Shown in pieces: positions 11,193-20,804 of a stretch of 64,000 nucleotides of DNA (its first letter is position 1; each line of letters starts with the position of its first letter). The position numbers and the translations under genes are program-made. The notes under the pieces were generated by a model. The model was not told the DNA's origin. It did no database searches and saw only the letters and a list, made by a program, of their open reading frames with translations. The DNA lies in NCBI RefSeq assembly GCF_001428545.1, contig NZ_LMHZ01000023.1, positions 126,467 through 190,466 of the forward strand, in the 5' to 3' direction. The DNA is from Noviherbaspirillum sp. Root189. Its GTDB lineage: Bacteria; Pseudomonadota; Gammaproteobacteria; Burkholderiales; Burkholderiaceae_D.

Positions 11193-11788
11193 TATTTCAT
11201 CCCGTACTTCTCTTCACGAATCACACGCGGAACGATTTCACGCGGCTCAATCGTTACGGGTTGGTAAATTACGCGCTTCTGTTCGGGGTCGTAGCGCATT
11301 TCGACGTAACCCGATACCGGGAAGTCCTTGCGGAACGGATGACCGATGAAGCCGTAGTCGGTGAGGATGCGGCGCAAGTCGTTGTGGCCTTCGAACAGGA
11401 TGCCGAAGAAGTCGAACGCTTCACGCTCATACCAGTTTGCGGCGGACCAGATATCGACCAACGAGGCCACCACAGGCATTTCGTCATCTGGTGCAAATAC
11501 GCGTACGCGCAGACGCCAGTTGTGAGTGACCGACAGCAGGTGGCTGACGGCGGCAAAACGCGGACCGTCCCAGGCGCCATCGCCATAGGTCGAGTAGTCC
11601 ACGCCGCACAGGTCGATCAACTCTTCAAAGCGCAGATCGGCATGATCACGCAGTACACGCATCGCGGACAGATAATCGGAAGCACCGACAACCACCGTCA
11701 CTTCGCCCAGTGCCACCTTCAGGTCCTGGATCTGGCTACCAAGCGCGTTACGCAAGGCAGCTTCGAGGGTTTCAATTTTCGTCGTCAT
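11192..11788 (-). CDS. nuoC: NADH-quinone oxidoreductase subunit C (30-kDa type)
   Basis: Peripheral-arm structural subunit, 198 residues. Conserved signature segments [17 protein letters not shown] and [18 protein letters not shown] are present. It stands alone, as is usual outside enterics. It lies 22 bases downstream of nuoB and overlaps nuoD by one base. Confidence 0.97.
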   Translation of the reverse strand: MTTKIETLEAALRNALGSQIQDLKVALGEVTVVVGASDYLSAMRVLRDHADLRFEELIDLCGVDYSTYGDGAWDGPRFAAVSHLLSVTHNWRLRVRVFAPDDEMPVVASLVDIWSAANWYEREAFDFFGILFEGHNDLRRILTDYGFIGHPFRKDFPVSGYVEMRYDPEQKRVIYQPVTIEPREIVPRVIREEKYGMK

Positions 11789-11810
11789 ATCACTTTTCTA
11801 AGCGGCCCTC

Positions 11811-12287
11811 TTATCGCGCGATGGTGTTGGTACGCTTAATCTTGTTTTGCAACTGGAGAATGCCGTACAGGAGCGCCTCGGCGGTCGGCGGGCATCCGGG
11901 CACATACACGTCAACTGGAACAATGCGATCGCAGCCACGCACAACAGAGTACGAGTAGTGGTAATAGCCGCCGCCGTTTGCACAGGTGCCCATGGAGATC
12001 ACCCAACGGGGCTCGGCCATCTGGTCGTACACCTTGCGTAGCGCCGGCGCCATCTTGTTGCACAGTGTGCCGGCAACAATCATCACATCGGACTGACGCG
12101 GCGACGGACGGAATACGATCCCGAAACGGTCGAGGTCATAACGCGAAGCGCCCGCATGCATCATCTCAACAGCACAGCAGGCCAGACCAAAAGTCATCGG
12201 CCACAGCGAGCCGGTGCGAGTCCAGTTAATCAGCTTGTCAGCAGTGGTGGTGACAAAGCCTTCGTTCAATACGCCTTCAATAGACAT
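11811..12287 (-). CDS. nuoB: NADH-quinone oxidoreductase subunit B (cluster N2)
   Basis: Holds the terminal 4Fe-4S cluster N2 that reduces ubiquinone. 158 residues. The unusual tandem cysteine pair C37/C38 plus C102 and C132 ([14 protein letters not shown] and VPGCPPT segments) supply the cluster ligands. It follows nuoA with a 3-base gap. Confidence 0.98.
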   Translation of the reverse strand: MSIEGVLNEGFVTTTADKLINWTRTGSLWPMTFGLACCAVEMMHAGASRYDLDRFGIVFRPSPRQSDVMIVAGTLCNKMAPALRKVYDQMAEPRWVISMGTCANGGGYYHYSYSVVRGCDRIVPVDVYVPGCPPTAEALLYGILQLQNKIKRTNTIAR

Positions 12288-12290
12288 GTC

Positions 12291-12650
12291 TTACTCCCAA
12301 TCCAGGGCACCTTTCTTCCAGATGTACCAGAAGCCCACAATGAATTCGACGATAAACACCATCATCGTGATGAAGCCCTGCCATCCGAGGTCTCGCATTG
12401 CGACGCCCCATGGGAAGAAAAACGCGGTTTCCAGATCGAACAAAATGAACAGGATGGCAACGAGGTAGTAGCGCACGTCAAACTTCATGCGTGCATCTTC
12501 AAATGCCTCAAAGCCGCATTCGTACGGCGACAGTTTCTGCGCGTCAGGCTTATGCGGAGCCAGTACGCGACCTAGCACCTGCGGTACGACACCAACGCCG
12601 ATTCCGACAAGAATGAAAAGAAGTATGGGGAAGTAGTTTTCGAGGTTCAC
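12291..12650 (-). CDS. nuoA: NADH-quinone oxidoreductase subunit A
   Basis: Three-helix membrane subunit, 119 residues, first gene of the operon. The start codon is GTG at 12650 (GTG AAC CTC GAA), giving [10 protein letters not shown], the usual N-terminus; no ATG is available near it and no clear Shine-Dalgarno sequence precedes it. Conserved [16 protein letters not shown] contains the loop cysteine at the quinone site. Upstream lies the terminator of the secG/tRNA-Leu transcript, leaving only about 57 bases for a nuo promoter and leader. Confidence 0.95.
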   Translation of the reverse strand: MNLENYFPILLFILVGIGVGVVPQVLGRVLAPHKPDAQKLSPYECGFEAFEDARMKFDVRYYLVAILFILFDLETAFFFPWGVAMRDLGWQGFITMMVFIVEFIVGFWYIWKKGALDWE

Positions 12651-12706
12651 GATGGGAGCGGATGTTGGTTAGTTGAATGATTGGCAAATCAAACCAAGAT
12701 TCCTCG

Positions 12707-12742
12707 TTAAAAAGCCAGCTTGGGCAAATCCCTTGCTGGCTT
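12707..12742 (-). terminator. Intrinsic terminator after secG-tRNA-Leu
   Basis: On the minus strand an 8-bp stem AAGCCAGC/GCTGGCTT (with an inner GGG/CCC pairing in the loop) is followed by a T-run. It lies just past the tRNA-Leu 3' end and ends 57 bases before nuoA, so the nuo operon either has its own promoter in that stretch or depends on read-through. Confidence 0.8.
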
Positions 12743-12750
12743 CAAATTAT

Positions 12751-12835
12751 TGGTGCCGACGGCGAGACTCGAACTCGCACAGCTTTCGCCACTACCCCCT
12801 CAAGATAGCGTGTCTACCAATTTCACCACGTCGGC
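12751..12835 (-). tRNA. tRNA-Leu (anticodon GAG)
   Basis: 85-base minus-strand tRNA with encoded CCA (12751-12753). Acceptor stem GCCGACG pairs with CGTCGGC; the anticodon stem CTATC/GGTAG encloses the loop TTGAGGG with anticodon GAG; T arm GCGAG-TTCGAGT-CTCGC is standard, and a long variable arm of class II type is present. It reads codon CUC (and CUU). Position between secG and nuoA is typical for betaproteobacteria. Confidence 0.96.
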
Positions 12836-12911
12836 TCAAAGACTGCTATTTTAACCTGTTTTGGAGCGTTTGTTCAATGCACAATTGCTCACTACCAAGC
12901 TGTACCGAGAT

Positions 12912-13328
12912 TTATTTTGGAATCTGGTTTGCCTGACCTGCATTGCCAGCTGGTGCAGCAGGAACCGGTGCCGGTGCCGCATTACCTTGGGCCGCCGGTG
13001 CATTGGCAGGCGCGGGAGTCGTTGCCGGCGCGTTCGGCACGGCAGGTGCGACAGGCAGGTTTTCCATCACACCACCACTAACAGGTGCGCGGTTATTTCC
13101 AATAAAGGCAAGGGCCAGCGTGGCACCAAAGAAGACTGCAGCTGCAACTCCGGTCGACTTGGACAGGAAGTTGGATGACCCGGTCGCGCCAAACAGGCTG
13201 CCGGAAGCTCCGGAGCCGAATGCGGCGCCCATGTCGGCACCCTTGCCATGCTGTAGTAAGACCAGGCCGATAATCGTCAAAGCGGAAATGACCTGTACTA
13301 CGACGATGACTGTGAACAAAGCGTTCAT
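12912..13328 (-). CDS. secG: Preprotein translocase subunit SecG
   Basis: Small membrane subunit of the SecYEG channel, 138 residues. N-terminal helix (residues 3-22), then the conserved LVLLQHGKGADMGAAFG loop and a second helix at about residues 55-75. The last 50 residues are Pro/Ala/Asn-rich and low in complexity, which makes it longer than E. coli SecG (110). It is 39 bases downstream of tpiA, so it is probably co-transcribed with tpiA and the tRNA. Confidence 0.95.
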   Translation of the reverse strand: MNALFTVIVVVQVISALTIIGLVLLQHGKGADMGAAFGSGASGSLFGATGSSNFLSKSTGVAAAVFFGATLALAFIGNNRAPVSGGVMENLPVAPAVPNAPATTPAPANAPAAQGNAAPAPVPAAPAGNAGQANQIPK

Positions 13329-13367
13329 TTGTTACTTTCCAATAAGGTAAAAATTCTGCCGTGCTGT

Positions 13368-14114
13368 TTATGCAGCGCGGATAATGGCAAGGAAATCGGC
13401 AGCCTTCAATGATGCACCACCAATCAATCCACCATCGATGTCGGCCATCGCCAGCAACTCGCCGGCGTTGTCCGGCTTCATGCTGCCGCCGTACAGAATC
13501 TGCACGTTTTCAGCAGCCGCGGAATTCCTGGCCGCTATACGGGAGCGCAACATTGCATGCACGTCCTGCGCCATTTGCGGCGTTGCCGTCCTGCCCGTAC
13601 CAATGGCCCACACAGGCTCATAGGCAATGACGATTTTCGCCAGATCCGCTGGCCCAAGCAACGCCAGTACCGCATCGATCTGCTCGCCGACCACAGCGTC
13701 GGTGCGACCTGCTTCGCGATCTTCAAGCGACTCCCCTACGCACACGATAGGCGTCAGGCCCGACTTGATCGCACGTTCGGTCTTCTTTGCCACGACTTCA
13801 CTGGTTTCACCGTGATAGGAACGGCGCTCCGAATGGCCTACGATGGCATAAGTGCACGCAAAATCGGCAAGCATGGCACCGGAAATTTCACCGGTGTAGG
13901 CACCCGACTCATGCACGGAAACATCCTGCGCTCCCCAGGCGATCGCAGTGCCCGCCAATGCAGCCTGGCACTGCGCGAGATAAGGAGCGGGAACGCAGAC
14001 CGCGACGGAACTCTTCGTTTCGCGAATTTCGTCCTTAAGTCCATTGAGCAGAACGGCATTGGCAGCAAGACTGCCATTCATTTTCCAGTTTCCGGCAATT
14101 AGTTTGCGACGCAT
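13368..14114 (-). CDS. tpiA: Triosephosphate isomerase
   Basis: Interconverts dihydroxyacetone phosphate and glyceraldehyde 3-phosphate in glycolysis and gluconeogenesis. 248 residues, a TIM barrel. Catalytic Lys in NWKMNGS near residue 10, catalytic His in GHSERR at about residue 95, catalytic Glu in [11 protein letters not shown] at about residue 165. A good sigma-70 promoter lies at 14142-14171. First gene of the tpiA-secG-tRNA-Leu transcript. Confidence 0.98.
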   Translation of the reverse strand: MRRKLIAGNWKMNGSLAANAVLLNGLKDEIRETKSSVAVCVPAPYLAQCQAALAGTAIAWGAQDVSVHESGAYTGEISGAMLADFACTYAIVGHSERRSYHGETSEVVAKKTERAIKSGLTPIVCVGESLEDREAGRTDAVVGEQIDAVLALLGPADLAKIVIAYEPVWAIGTGRTATPQMAQDVHAMLRSRIAARNSAAAENVQILYGGSMKPDNAGELLAMADIDGGLIGGASLKAADFLAIIRAA

Positions 14115-14141
14115 AAGGGCCTAAAAATTCAATAACCCTTG

Positions 14142-14171
14142 ATTTTAGCGCGGCGCAACAGGGATGGTCAA
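14142..14171 (-). promoter_or_regulatory. Sigma-70 promoter of tpiA
   Basis: Minus-strand TTGACC (14166-14171) and TAAAAT (14142-14147), each 5 of 6 to consensus, separated by 18 bases, about 30 bases upstream of the tpiA ATG. Best promoter match in this part of the window. Confidence 0.75.
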
Positions 14172-14242
14172 ACGCAAGCAACTGACTATGACCGCATTCA
14201 GGCCTTTGATGTTCCGCAAACAGCGACCGGAGACCAGAAAAT

Positions 14243-15223
14243 TTACTGCAGTTGAAGCACGATCTTACCTACATGCGTACTGCTTTCCATTAATGTGTGG
14301 GCAGCGACCGCTTCTTCCAGAGGAAAAACCCGGTAAATCACAGGCTTGATCTGTCCCGCTTCGATGAGCGGCCATACGCGGGTCTGCAGATTACGTGCAA
14401 TGGCTTCCTTGAATTCGACTGAGCGCGGACGCAGCGTCGAACCGGTAATGCTGAGGCGCCGTCGCAATACCTGCCCGAAGTCAATATTGCCTTTTGCGCC
14501 ACCCAAAATAGCGATCACGACGATACGGCCGTCGTCTGCGAGGCAATTGATTTCCCGCCCCACATAGTCACCAGCCACCATATCGAGAATGACGTTGACA
14601 CCTTTGCCTTGCGTTTCCGTCTTGATTACTTCGACAAAATCTTCGTCACGGTAATTGATGCCGCGTACCGCACCGAGTTCTTCACAGGCGCGTCGCTTGT
14701 CTTCGCTTCCGGCGGTGGCGAACACCTTATGGCCCAGTGCAGTGGCAACCTGAATCGCAGTGACACCGATTCCGGACGTGCCGCCCTGTACCAGCAGTGT
14801 CTCATTGGCGGAAAGATTTGCGCGATCGAAAACATTACTCCACACCGTAAAGAAGGTTTCAGGCAGTGATGCCGCTTCGGCCGCACTCAATCCCTTGGGA
14901 ATGGGTAGGCACTGCCTGAGAGGAGCCGCGCAATACTCTGCATAGCCACCGCCCTGAACAAGCGCACATACGAGGTCGCCTTTTTTGAATGGCCCGACGC
15001 TGAGATCACCATCCACGATTTCTCCCGCGACCTCCAGCCCTGGCAAATCCGACGCACCGGGCGGCACCGGGTAGTGACCGAGCCGCTGAATGACATCCGG
15101 GCGGTTGATTCCTGCGGCGTGTACCTTGATCAGCACTTCGCCTTCTTTTAGCGAAGGGATAGGACGCTCGCAAAGTTGCAAAACGTCCGGAGGGCCGGGA
15201 CGTGTGATTTCGATAGCTCTCAT
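14243..15223 (-). CDS. Zinc-free NAD(P)H:quinone oxidoreductase (MDR family, PIG3-like)
   Basis: Cytosolic medium-chain reductase, 326 residues, related to quinone oxidoreductase QorA and tumour-protein PIG3. The start chosen is ATG at 15223 (MRAIEITRPGPPDVLQL), which begins exactly where family members do; the frame is open 36 codons further upstream but that part is not family-like. The NAD(P)H-binding GTSGIGVTAIQVA segment lies at about residue 150; the catalytic-zinc ligands of true alcohol dehydrogenases are absent. Substrate not predictable. Transcribed divergently from the diguanylate cyclase gene. Confidence 0.88.
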   Translation of the reverse strand: MRAIEITRPGPPDVLQLCERPIPSLKEGEVLIKVHAAGINRPDVIQRLGHYPVPPGASDLPGLEVAGEIVDGDLSVGPFKKGDLVCALVQGGGYAEYCAAPLRQCLPIPKGLSAAEAASLPETFFTVWSNVFDRANLSANETLLVQGGTSGIGVTAIQVATALGHKVFATAGSEDKRRACEELGAVRGINYRDEDFVEVIKTETQGKGVNVILDMVAGDYVGREINCLADDGRIVVIAILGGAKGNIDFGQVLRRRLSITGSTLRPRSVEFKEAIARNLQTRVWPLIEAGQIKPVIYRVFPLEEAVAAHTLMESSTHVGKIVLQLQ

Positions 15224-15303
15224 GGTCGGAATAAAAGTTGAATGGTCAGAAATGCATTCTACGTCAGACGCGAAATTCAGTTTTATCGCCCATAGACCGA
15301 TGT

Positions 15304-15319
15304 TTGCGCCAAGGCGCAA
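15304..15319. promoter_or_regulatory. Inverted repeat between divergent genes
   Basis: Perfect dyad TTGCGCC-AA-GGCGCAA in the intergenic region shared by the quinone oxidoreductase gene (minus) and the diguanylate cyclase gene (plus). Such placement suits an operator for a dimeric regulator, but no regulator gene is adjacent. Confidence 0.4.
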
Positions 15320-15389
15320 TTTCGCCTGCATTTAGTTGACTACACGCAACAATGCAGAAGATCAGAGCCCGGACAATCTTAATTGCTCC

Positions 15390-17846
15390 ATGCCAATTCG
15401 CATGCCAAACACTAAAGATAAAGTTGTAACGAAAATGCCTGAAACAGTTACAAAAACATTGGGAACTATTCAACCGGATTTTATTTCCAAATGGCAATAC
15501 AGTTTCGTGCAGGCAAACCTTATGCAGTGCCTTTCCCCTTCAGTGTCGGTCACTAGCAATACGCTGCGTGCAGGCTCCCCCCTCCTGCTTGATGAAAGTA
15601 TCAGCCTCGCGCTTGCCGCTGCCAGCCAGATCGCATTTGATTGGCAAATAGCTGATGATCGCTTGTATTTGAACGGCCGCGTCACTGAAGAACTCAAGTC
15701 GCTCATCCCGGGAAATGGCACAGTGTGGCGCACCGCTACGCTGGCAACGTTGATCCATGATTCTGACAAGCCGACGTTTTACAGAAAACTCCATGAAGCA
15801 TTGCGCGGCGGAGTGGACAATGACGGAGCGATGCACCGCATCAGGCTACGCCTGCAAGACAGTCAATTGGGGTGGCGCCATATCGAGATCAGCGGCAAGG
15901 TCATCGAACGCGGCGAATGCGGACGCGCCCTGCGTATGGCCGGCATTTTTGCCGACCTGGAGCACGTCGCTTCCCGTGAATCGAAAGACAACGTCAACGC
16001 ACAAGAGAAAATCAATGGCGCCATTCTCACTGCCGCCTTGGATTGCATCGTATCGATCAACCATCTTGGTGAAATCATTAGCTTCAACCAGTCTGCGGAA
16101 CAGACGTTTGGCTACGCCAGCACCGATGTCATCGGCAAAAAGCTGGCAGATGTCATCATTCCAGCCGAGTGGCGGGAGCATCACCAACAAGGCCTGAAAC
16201 GTTATCTTGCTACCGGCGAAAGTACCCTTCTTAATCGCCGGATCGAAGTGACGGCTCAGCACGCAGACGGCTCGCTTTTTCCAGTCGAGATGGCGGTGGT
16301 GCCGGTGACTGTGGACAACAAGCCTGTGTTCACAGCGTTTATCCGCGACATCTCCGAACTCAAGCAGACACAGGCGATGTTGAAGGACAGCGCGCGACGT
16401 TACCGCCAGCTAGTGGACTTGTCGCCGGAAGCCATCCTGGTGGTCCAGCATGATGCTCTGGCGCTGCTGAATCGTGCTGCACTTCGGTTGTTCGGCGTAA
16501 GCAAATCCGACGAACTGCTTGGCAGGAACATCTTCAATTTTATTGATGCCGACTTCCATGCCCTGTTTCGGGAATGCGCGTACCACGGTCGATCCGATGT
16601 GCCGCCGCCCTCTTTTGTCGAGCAGCGCTGGACCCGTCCGGACGGTGCGACGCTGAATGTCGAAATCGGTATCAGTAAAGTGATTTTTGACGATGCGCCT
16701 GCTCTTCAGGTTGTCGTGCGGGACATCACGGAACGCAAACGGGCTGAAGCCATACAACTTGGACAAAACCGCATCCTCAACATGGTAGCGACCGGCGTCG
16801 CGCTACCGGAAATCCTGACGGAAATCGCACGCTTCGTAGAGGGTCAGTCGGAGCGCGGGCTGTGCGCCATTATGCAGTTGGATGCGGAGCGCAACGTGCT
16901 TGGCGCACCCATCGCGCCAAGCTTGCCGCCAAGCTATCTCAGTGGCATAGGCGAACTCCCGGCGACCCCCGGCAAAGGGTCTTGCGGGACGGCCGCATAT
17001 CGTGGCGAACCCGTGATCGTAAAGAATATCGAGACCGATCCGTTGTGGGCAGAACACCGTACAGTGGCCCTGACGCACGGCCTGAAGGCATGCGCCTCAT
17101 GGCCAATCTTTGGTCGTAACCGGAAAGTGCTGGGCACCTTCGCCTTGTACATGCGTGAAGCTACGTCACCGACCCTGGAAGATCTCCAACTGTTTAGCAT
17201 CTGCACTGACCTCGCCGGCATCGCCATCGAAAGCCGTGCCTCGGAAGAACGGATTCGCTATCTTGCACATTACGACGGCCTGACCGGCCTGCCCAACCGC
17301 TTTCTGTTCAAGGAATATCTGGATCTCGCGCTGCGCAATGCGCAGCGCCATGGCAACAGGTTTGCGGTACTGTTTCTGGATCTCGACAAATTCAAGGAAA
17401 TCAACGATACCTTGGGCCATGATGCGGGTGACCATGTGTTGCGCGAAATTGCCAAACGTATGCGCAACTGCCTTCGAGAGACGGACAAGATCGCGCGCAT
17501 GGGTGGCGATGAATTCTATGTACTGATCGAAGAGCTGGGGCATGGCCGTTATGCCGCCGAAGTCGCACAGAAGCTGCTGCATGAAGCGGCACGACCGATC
17601 ATGATCAACGGAACGGAATGCCGCTTAAGCGTCAGCATCGGTATCGGCATTTATCCTGAAGACGGCACCACGTCAACCGCTCTGCTGAAGAATGCTGACA
17701 ACGCGATGTATGGCGCGAAGGAACGCGGCAAGAATGCCTTTCAATTCTTTTCAACCCCGGCGGCGAACGACTATGATGCAGCGACATCGTTCCAATGTAC
17801 GTCGGCACCCCACTGGCTCGATGGCAAACGGATTGGCGTGAGCTGA
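15390..17846 (+). CDS. Diguanylate cyclase, PAS-PAS-PAS-GAF-GGDEF
   Basis: Makes c-di-GMP from two GTP in response to an unknown signal. No membrane segment is seen, so it is probably cytoplasmic. Counting from ATG 15390 (818 residues): a PAS_3-like domain at about 65-190, PAS at about 210-330, PAS at about 332-450, GAF at about 460-610 and GGDEF at about 615-790. The active-site GGDEF is intact (705-709), with an inhibitory I-site RETD five residues before it. No EAL domain. The start is uncertain: TTG 15336, ATG 15390, 15402 and 15435 are all in frame and none has a strong ribosome-binding site. Confidence 0.9.
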   Translation: MPIRMPNTKDKVVTKMPETVTKTLGTIQPDFISKWQYSFVQANLMQCLSPSVSVTSNTLRAGSPLLLDESISLALAAASQIAFDWQIADDRLYLNGRVTEELKSLIPGNGTVWRTATLATLIHDSDKPTFYRKLHEALRGGVDNDGAMHRIRLRLQDSQLGWRHIEISGKVIERGECGRALRMAGIFADLEHVASRESKDNVNAQEKINGAILTAALDCIVSINHLGEIISFNQSAEQTFGYASTDVIGKKLADVIIPAEWREHHQQGLKRYLATGESTLLNRRIEVTAQHADGSLFPVEMAVVPVTVDNKPVFTAFIRDISELKQTQAMLKDSARRYRQLVDLSPEAILVVQHDALALLNRAALRLFGVSKSDELLGRNIFNFIDADFHALFRECAYHGRSDVPPPSFVEQRWTRPDGATLNVEIGISKVIFDDAPALQVVVRDITERKRAEAIQLGQNRILNMVATGVALPEILTEIARFVEGQSERGLCAIMQLDAERNVLGAPIAPSLPPSYLSGIGELPATPGKGSCGTAAYRGEPVIVKNIETDPLWAEHRTVALTHGLKACASWPIFGRNRKVLGTFALYMREATSPTLEDLQLFSICTDLAGIAIESRASEERIRYLAHYDGLTGLPNRFLFKEYLDLALRNAQRHGNRFAVLFLDLDKFKEINDTLGHDAGDHVLREIAKRMRNCLRETDKIARMGGDEFYVLIEELGHGRYAAEVAQKLLHEAARPIMINGTECRLSVSIGIGIYPEDGTTSTALLKNADNAMYGAKERGKNAFQFFSTPAANDYDAATSFQCTSAPHWLDGKRIGVS

Positions 17847-17895
17847 CGTGCTTTGCACGCGGGGCGCACGCGTCGCCGTTCAAATGTACCGTCAA

Positions 17896-17934
17896 TAAAA
17901 AACCGCCCGGGATTGCTCCGTGGGCGGTTTTTAT
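17896..17934. terminator. Bidirectional intrinsic terminator between diguanylate cyclase and pnp
   Basis: Stem AACCGCCC/GGGCGGTT around a 13-base loop, with an A-run on the left and T-run on the right, so it works for both convergent genes. Stem 17901-17929. Confidence 0.88.
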
Positions 17935-17941
17935 CAAGCGC

Positions 17942-17965
17942 GGTTTGCCTGGTAGACGGCAAACC
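17942..17965 (+). terminator. Second hairpin, backup terminator
   Basis: Stem GGTTTGCC/GGCAAACC with loop TGGTAGAC, followed by CTTTTG on the plus strand. It stands in tandem with the previous hairpin and also lies in the pnp 3' untranslated region, where it may protect the mRNA end. Confidence 0.55.
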
Positions 17966-17980
17966 CTTTTGCTTGTCGTA

Positions 17981-20119
17981 TTACTGCTGTTGCTGTTGCT
18001 GCTGTGCTGCACCGGCTTCTTCAGCGGCGACAGCTTTCATCGACAGCTTCAGGCGCCCGCGGTCATCGGTTTCGAGGACCTTGACGCGAACCTGCTGACC
18101 TTCCTTCAGGTAATCAGCAACGGCGTTCACACGTTCATTGGCGATCTGGCTGATGTGCAACAGACCGTCCTTGCCCGGCATGACCTGAACGATCGCACCG
18201 AAGTCGAGGAGTTTGAGCACGACACCGTCGTAGCTCTTGCCCACTTCGACTGACGCGGTCAGTTCTTCAATGCGGCGCTTGGCTTCCTGCCCCGCAGCGG
18301 CGTCAACGGAAGCGATGGTGACCACGCCTTCATCGCTGATGTCGATCTGGGTACCGGTTTCTTCAGTCAGTGCACGGATTACCGCTCCACCCTTGCCGAT
18401 CACGTCACGGATTTTTTCCGGATTGATCTTGATGGTGATGAGACGCGGCGCAAAATCGGAAAGCTCTACTTTGCCGTTCGGCATGGCTTCCTGCATCTTT
18501 GCGAGGATATGCATACGGCCTTCTTTCGCCTGTGCGAGAGCGACTTGCATGATTTCCTTGGTGATCCCCTGGATCTTGATGTCCATCTGCAGTGCGGTAA
18601 TGCCATTGGCAGTACCGGCAACCTTGAAGTCCATGTCGCCGAGGTGATCTTCGTCGCCCAGAATGTCGGTCAGAACCGCAAACTTGCTGCCATCCTTGAT
18701 CAGGCCCATTGCGATGCCGGCGACATGCGCCTTCATCGGCACGCCGGCATCCATCAGCGCGAGACAGCCACCGCACACCGAGGCCATCGATGACGAACCA
18801 TTCGACTCGGTGATTTCGGACACCAGGCGAACCGAATAGCTGAACTCTTCTGGCGACGGCAGCGCTGCTTGCAGGGCGCGCTTGGCCAAACGACCGTGGC
18901 CGATTTCGCGGCGCTTCGGTGTACCTACGCGGCCGGTTTCGCCGGTGGCGAACGGAGGCATGTTGTAGTGAAGCATGAAGCGGTCGGAGTATTCACCCAT
19001 CAGGGCGTCGATCTTTTGTTCGTCACGTGCAGTACCGAGGGTGGCGACGACCAGTGCCTGGGTTTCGCCACGGGTGAACAGTGCGGAGCCGTGTGTACGC
19101 GGCAACACGCTGTTACGGATCGAAATCGGGCGCACGGTGCGCGTATCACGACCGTCGATACGTGGTTCGCCTTCAAGAATCTGCGAACGAACGATCCTGG
19201 CTTCCAGATCGAACATCACGCTGCCGACTTCGGCGGCATCCGGCGGGTTCATGCCAGCTTCGGCAGCCTGGGCTGCCAGCGCGGCGTTGACTTCCGCTGA
19301 AACAGTATTCAGCTTGGCAGTACGCGCCTGCTTGTCCTTGATCTGGTATGCCTCGCGCAGCTTGCCTTCGGCCAACTCGGTGACGCGGGAAATCAGCGCT
19401 TCATTCTTTGCAGCCGGAGCCCACTGGACTTCCGGCTTGCCGCCGTCGCGCACCAGTTCATGGATGGCGTCGATGACCGCCTTCATTTGCTCATGGCCGA
19501 ATACGACTGCGCCGAGCATGATTTCTTCAGACAACTGGTTGGCTTCGGATTCCACCATCAACACTGCCTGCTCGGTACCGGCAACCACCAGATCCATTTG
19601 CGACTGCGGCAATTGCGTTGCGGTCGGATTGAGAACGTACTGGCCATCGATATAGCCGACGCGAGCAGCACCCAGCGGACCACTGAAAGGAATACCGGCA
19701 ACGCTGATCGCAGCGGAAGCACCGATCATTGCGGGAATGTCTGGATCGATTTCCGGGTTGACGGACAGGACGTGGATGATGACCTGAACTTCATTCAGGT
19801 AGCCTTCGGGGAACAGCGGACGAATCGGACGATCGATCAGGCGGGATGTCAGCGTCTCCTTTTCGGATGGACGGCCTTCGCGCTTGAAGAAGCCACCGGG
19901 AATACGGCCCGCGGCATAGCTCTTCTCGACGTAGTCAACGGTCAGGGGAAAGAAGTCCTGGCCTGGCTTGGCATCCTTGCGGGCAACGACGGTTGCGAGC
20001 ACGACGGTATCTTCGATCGATACCACGACGGCGCCGGACGCCTGACGGGCGATTTCACCTGTTTCTAGCGTAACGGTATGCTGCCCGTACTGGAAGGTCT
20101 TGGTAACTTTGTTGAACAC
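17981..20119 (-). CDS. pnp: Polynucleotide phosphorylase
   Basis: Phosphorolytic 3'-5' exoribonuclease of the degradosome, 712 residues. Two RNase PH-like domains (about 1-230 and 310-540), a KH domain with [18 protein letters not shown] at about 560, then an S1 domain containing [20 protein letters not shown] at about 630-649. The protein ends in seven consecutive Gln encoded by mixed CAG/CAA codons, an unusual tail. It lies downstream of rpsO, the standard pairing. Confidence 0.98.
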   Translation of the reverse strand: MFNKVTKTFQYGQHTVTLETGEIARQASGAVVVSIEDTVVLATVVARKDAKPGQDFFPLTVDYVEKSYAAGRIPGGFFKREGRPSEKETLTSRLIDRPIRPLFPEGYLNEVQVIIHVLSVNPEIDPDIPAMIGASAAISVAGIPFSGPLGAARVGYIDGQYVLNPTATQLPQSQMDLVVAGTEQAVLMVESEANQLSEEIMLGAVVFGHEQMKAVIDAIHELVRDGGKPEVQWAPAAKNEALISRVTELAEGKLREAYQIKDKQARTAKLNTVSAEVNAALAAQAAEAGMNPPDAAEVGSVMFDLEARIVRSQILEGEPRIDGRDTRTVRPISIRNSVLPRTHGSALFTRGETQALVVATLGTARDEQKIDALMGEYSDRFMLHYNMPPFATGETGRVGTPKRREIGHGRLAKRALQAALPSPEEFSYSVRLVSEITESNGSSSMASVCGGCLALMDAGVPMKAHVAGIAMGLIKDGSKFAVLTDILGDEDHLGDMDFKVAGTANGITALQMDIKIQGITKEIMQVALAQAKEGRMHILAKMQEAMPNGKVELSDFAPRLITIKINPEKIRDVIGKGGAVIRALTEETGTQIDISDEGVVTIASVDAAAGQEAKRRIEELTASVEVGKSYDGVVLKLLDFGAIVQVMPGKDGLLHISQIANERVNAVADYLKEGQQVRVKVLETDDRGRLKLSMKAVAAEEAGAAQQQQQQQ

Positions 20120-20293
20120 GGTGTTTCCTTTCTATTTTTGCCGACAGATTTTCAGGCGCTGTCGTTCGCCTCACCACAGATAGCCTGCCACGCATGGCCA
20201 GCCATCTTTCATTTTCGTACGCTTTGATTCAAACGCTGACTGAAACTGAATTCAACGACACACACGACAAACTCTACAAATCGCCAAATGACA

Positions 20294-20327
20294 AAATGCC
20301 CGCATCAGGAAACTGACGCAGGCATTT
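20294..20327 (-). terminator. Terminator/processing hairpin between rpsO and pnp
   Basis: Long minus-strand hairpin: 15-bp stem (two G-U pairs) with a TTTC tetraloop, followed by TTTT. It lies 31 bases after the rpsO stop. In E. coli the rpsO-pnp interval holds a partial terminator and RNase III processing site; this hairpin is in the equivalent place. Confidence 0.85.
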
Positions 20328-20358
20328 CTTCTATAAATCTGGCGAGTGCCGCAACAGA

Positions 20359-20628
20359 TTACTTACGCAGACCGAGCTTCTCGATGAGGGCGCGATAACG
20401 GGTTGCATCTTTGCCCTTCAGGTAGGAGAGCAGGCTCTTGCGGCGGTTAACCATCATGATCAGGCCACGGCGGGAGTGGTGATCCTTTGCGTGTGCCTTG
20501 AAGTGGCCGTTGAGCTCGTTGATACGGGCGGTCAGGAGTGCAACCTGCACTTCCGGTGAGCCGGTATCATTGGTACCGCGAGCGTTGTCCGCAATGATTG
20601 CGGCCTTGTTGATATTTTCTACTGACAT
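20359..20628 (-). CDS. rpsO: 30S ribosomal protein S15
   Basis: 89 residues, the exact family length. Conserved [20 protein letters not shown] and [20 protein letters not shown] are visible (residues about 21-40 and 50-69). Binds 16S rRNA and nucleates the platform of the small subunit; in several bacteria it represses its own mRNA. Its promoter is at 20721-20749, giving a leader of about 85 bases that starts with a hairpin. Confidence 0.98.
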   Translation of the reverse strand: MSVENINKAAIIADNARGTNDTGSPEVQVALLTARINELNGHFKAHAKDHHSRRGLIMMVNRRKSLLSYLKGKDATRYRALIEKLGLRK

Positions 20629-20689
20629 GACTTACCTTTCACATGCGGTGTACGGAGTCGCAACCCACAACACACCGTGAACAATTAAC

Positions 20690-20713
20690 AAAAAAATTTG
20701 GTCAAACGACCAA
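20690..20713 (-). promoter_or_regulatory. Hairpin plus U-run at the 5' end of the rpsO mRNA
   Basis: Minus strand TTGGTC-GTTT-GACCAA followed by a run of seven T (plus-strand A-run 20690-20696). The predicted transcription start (about 20714) is directly before it, so the transcript would begin with this stem-loop. It may stabilise the 5' end or be part of S15 autoregulation; it is too close to the start to be an ordinary terminator. Confidence 0.5.
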
Positions 20714-20720
20714 GACGCGC

Positions 20721-20749
20721 AGTATATAGGAATTGGCCCGTTTATTCAA
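20721..20749 (-). promoter_or_regulatory. Sigma-70 promoter of rpsO
   Basis: Minus-strand TTGAAT (20744-20749) and TATACT (20721-20726) with a 17-base spacer; the -10 is 5 of 6. Located 93 bases upstream of the rpsO start codon. Confidence 0.7.
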
Positions 20750-20804
20750 ATACTTAGGCATTTCGGGGCACAGCGAATACTCCGCTCCCGGCGAAGGAAT
20801 AAAA

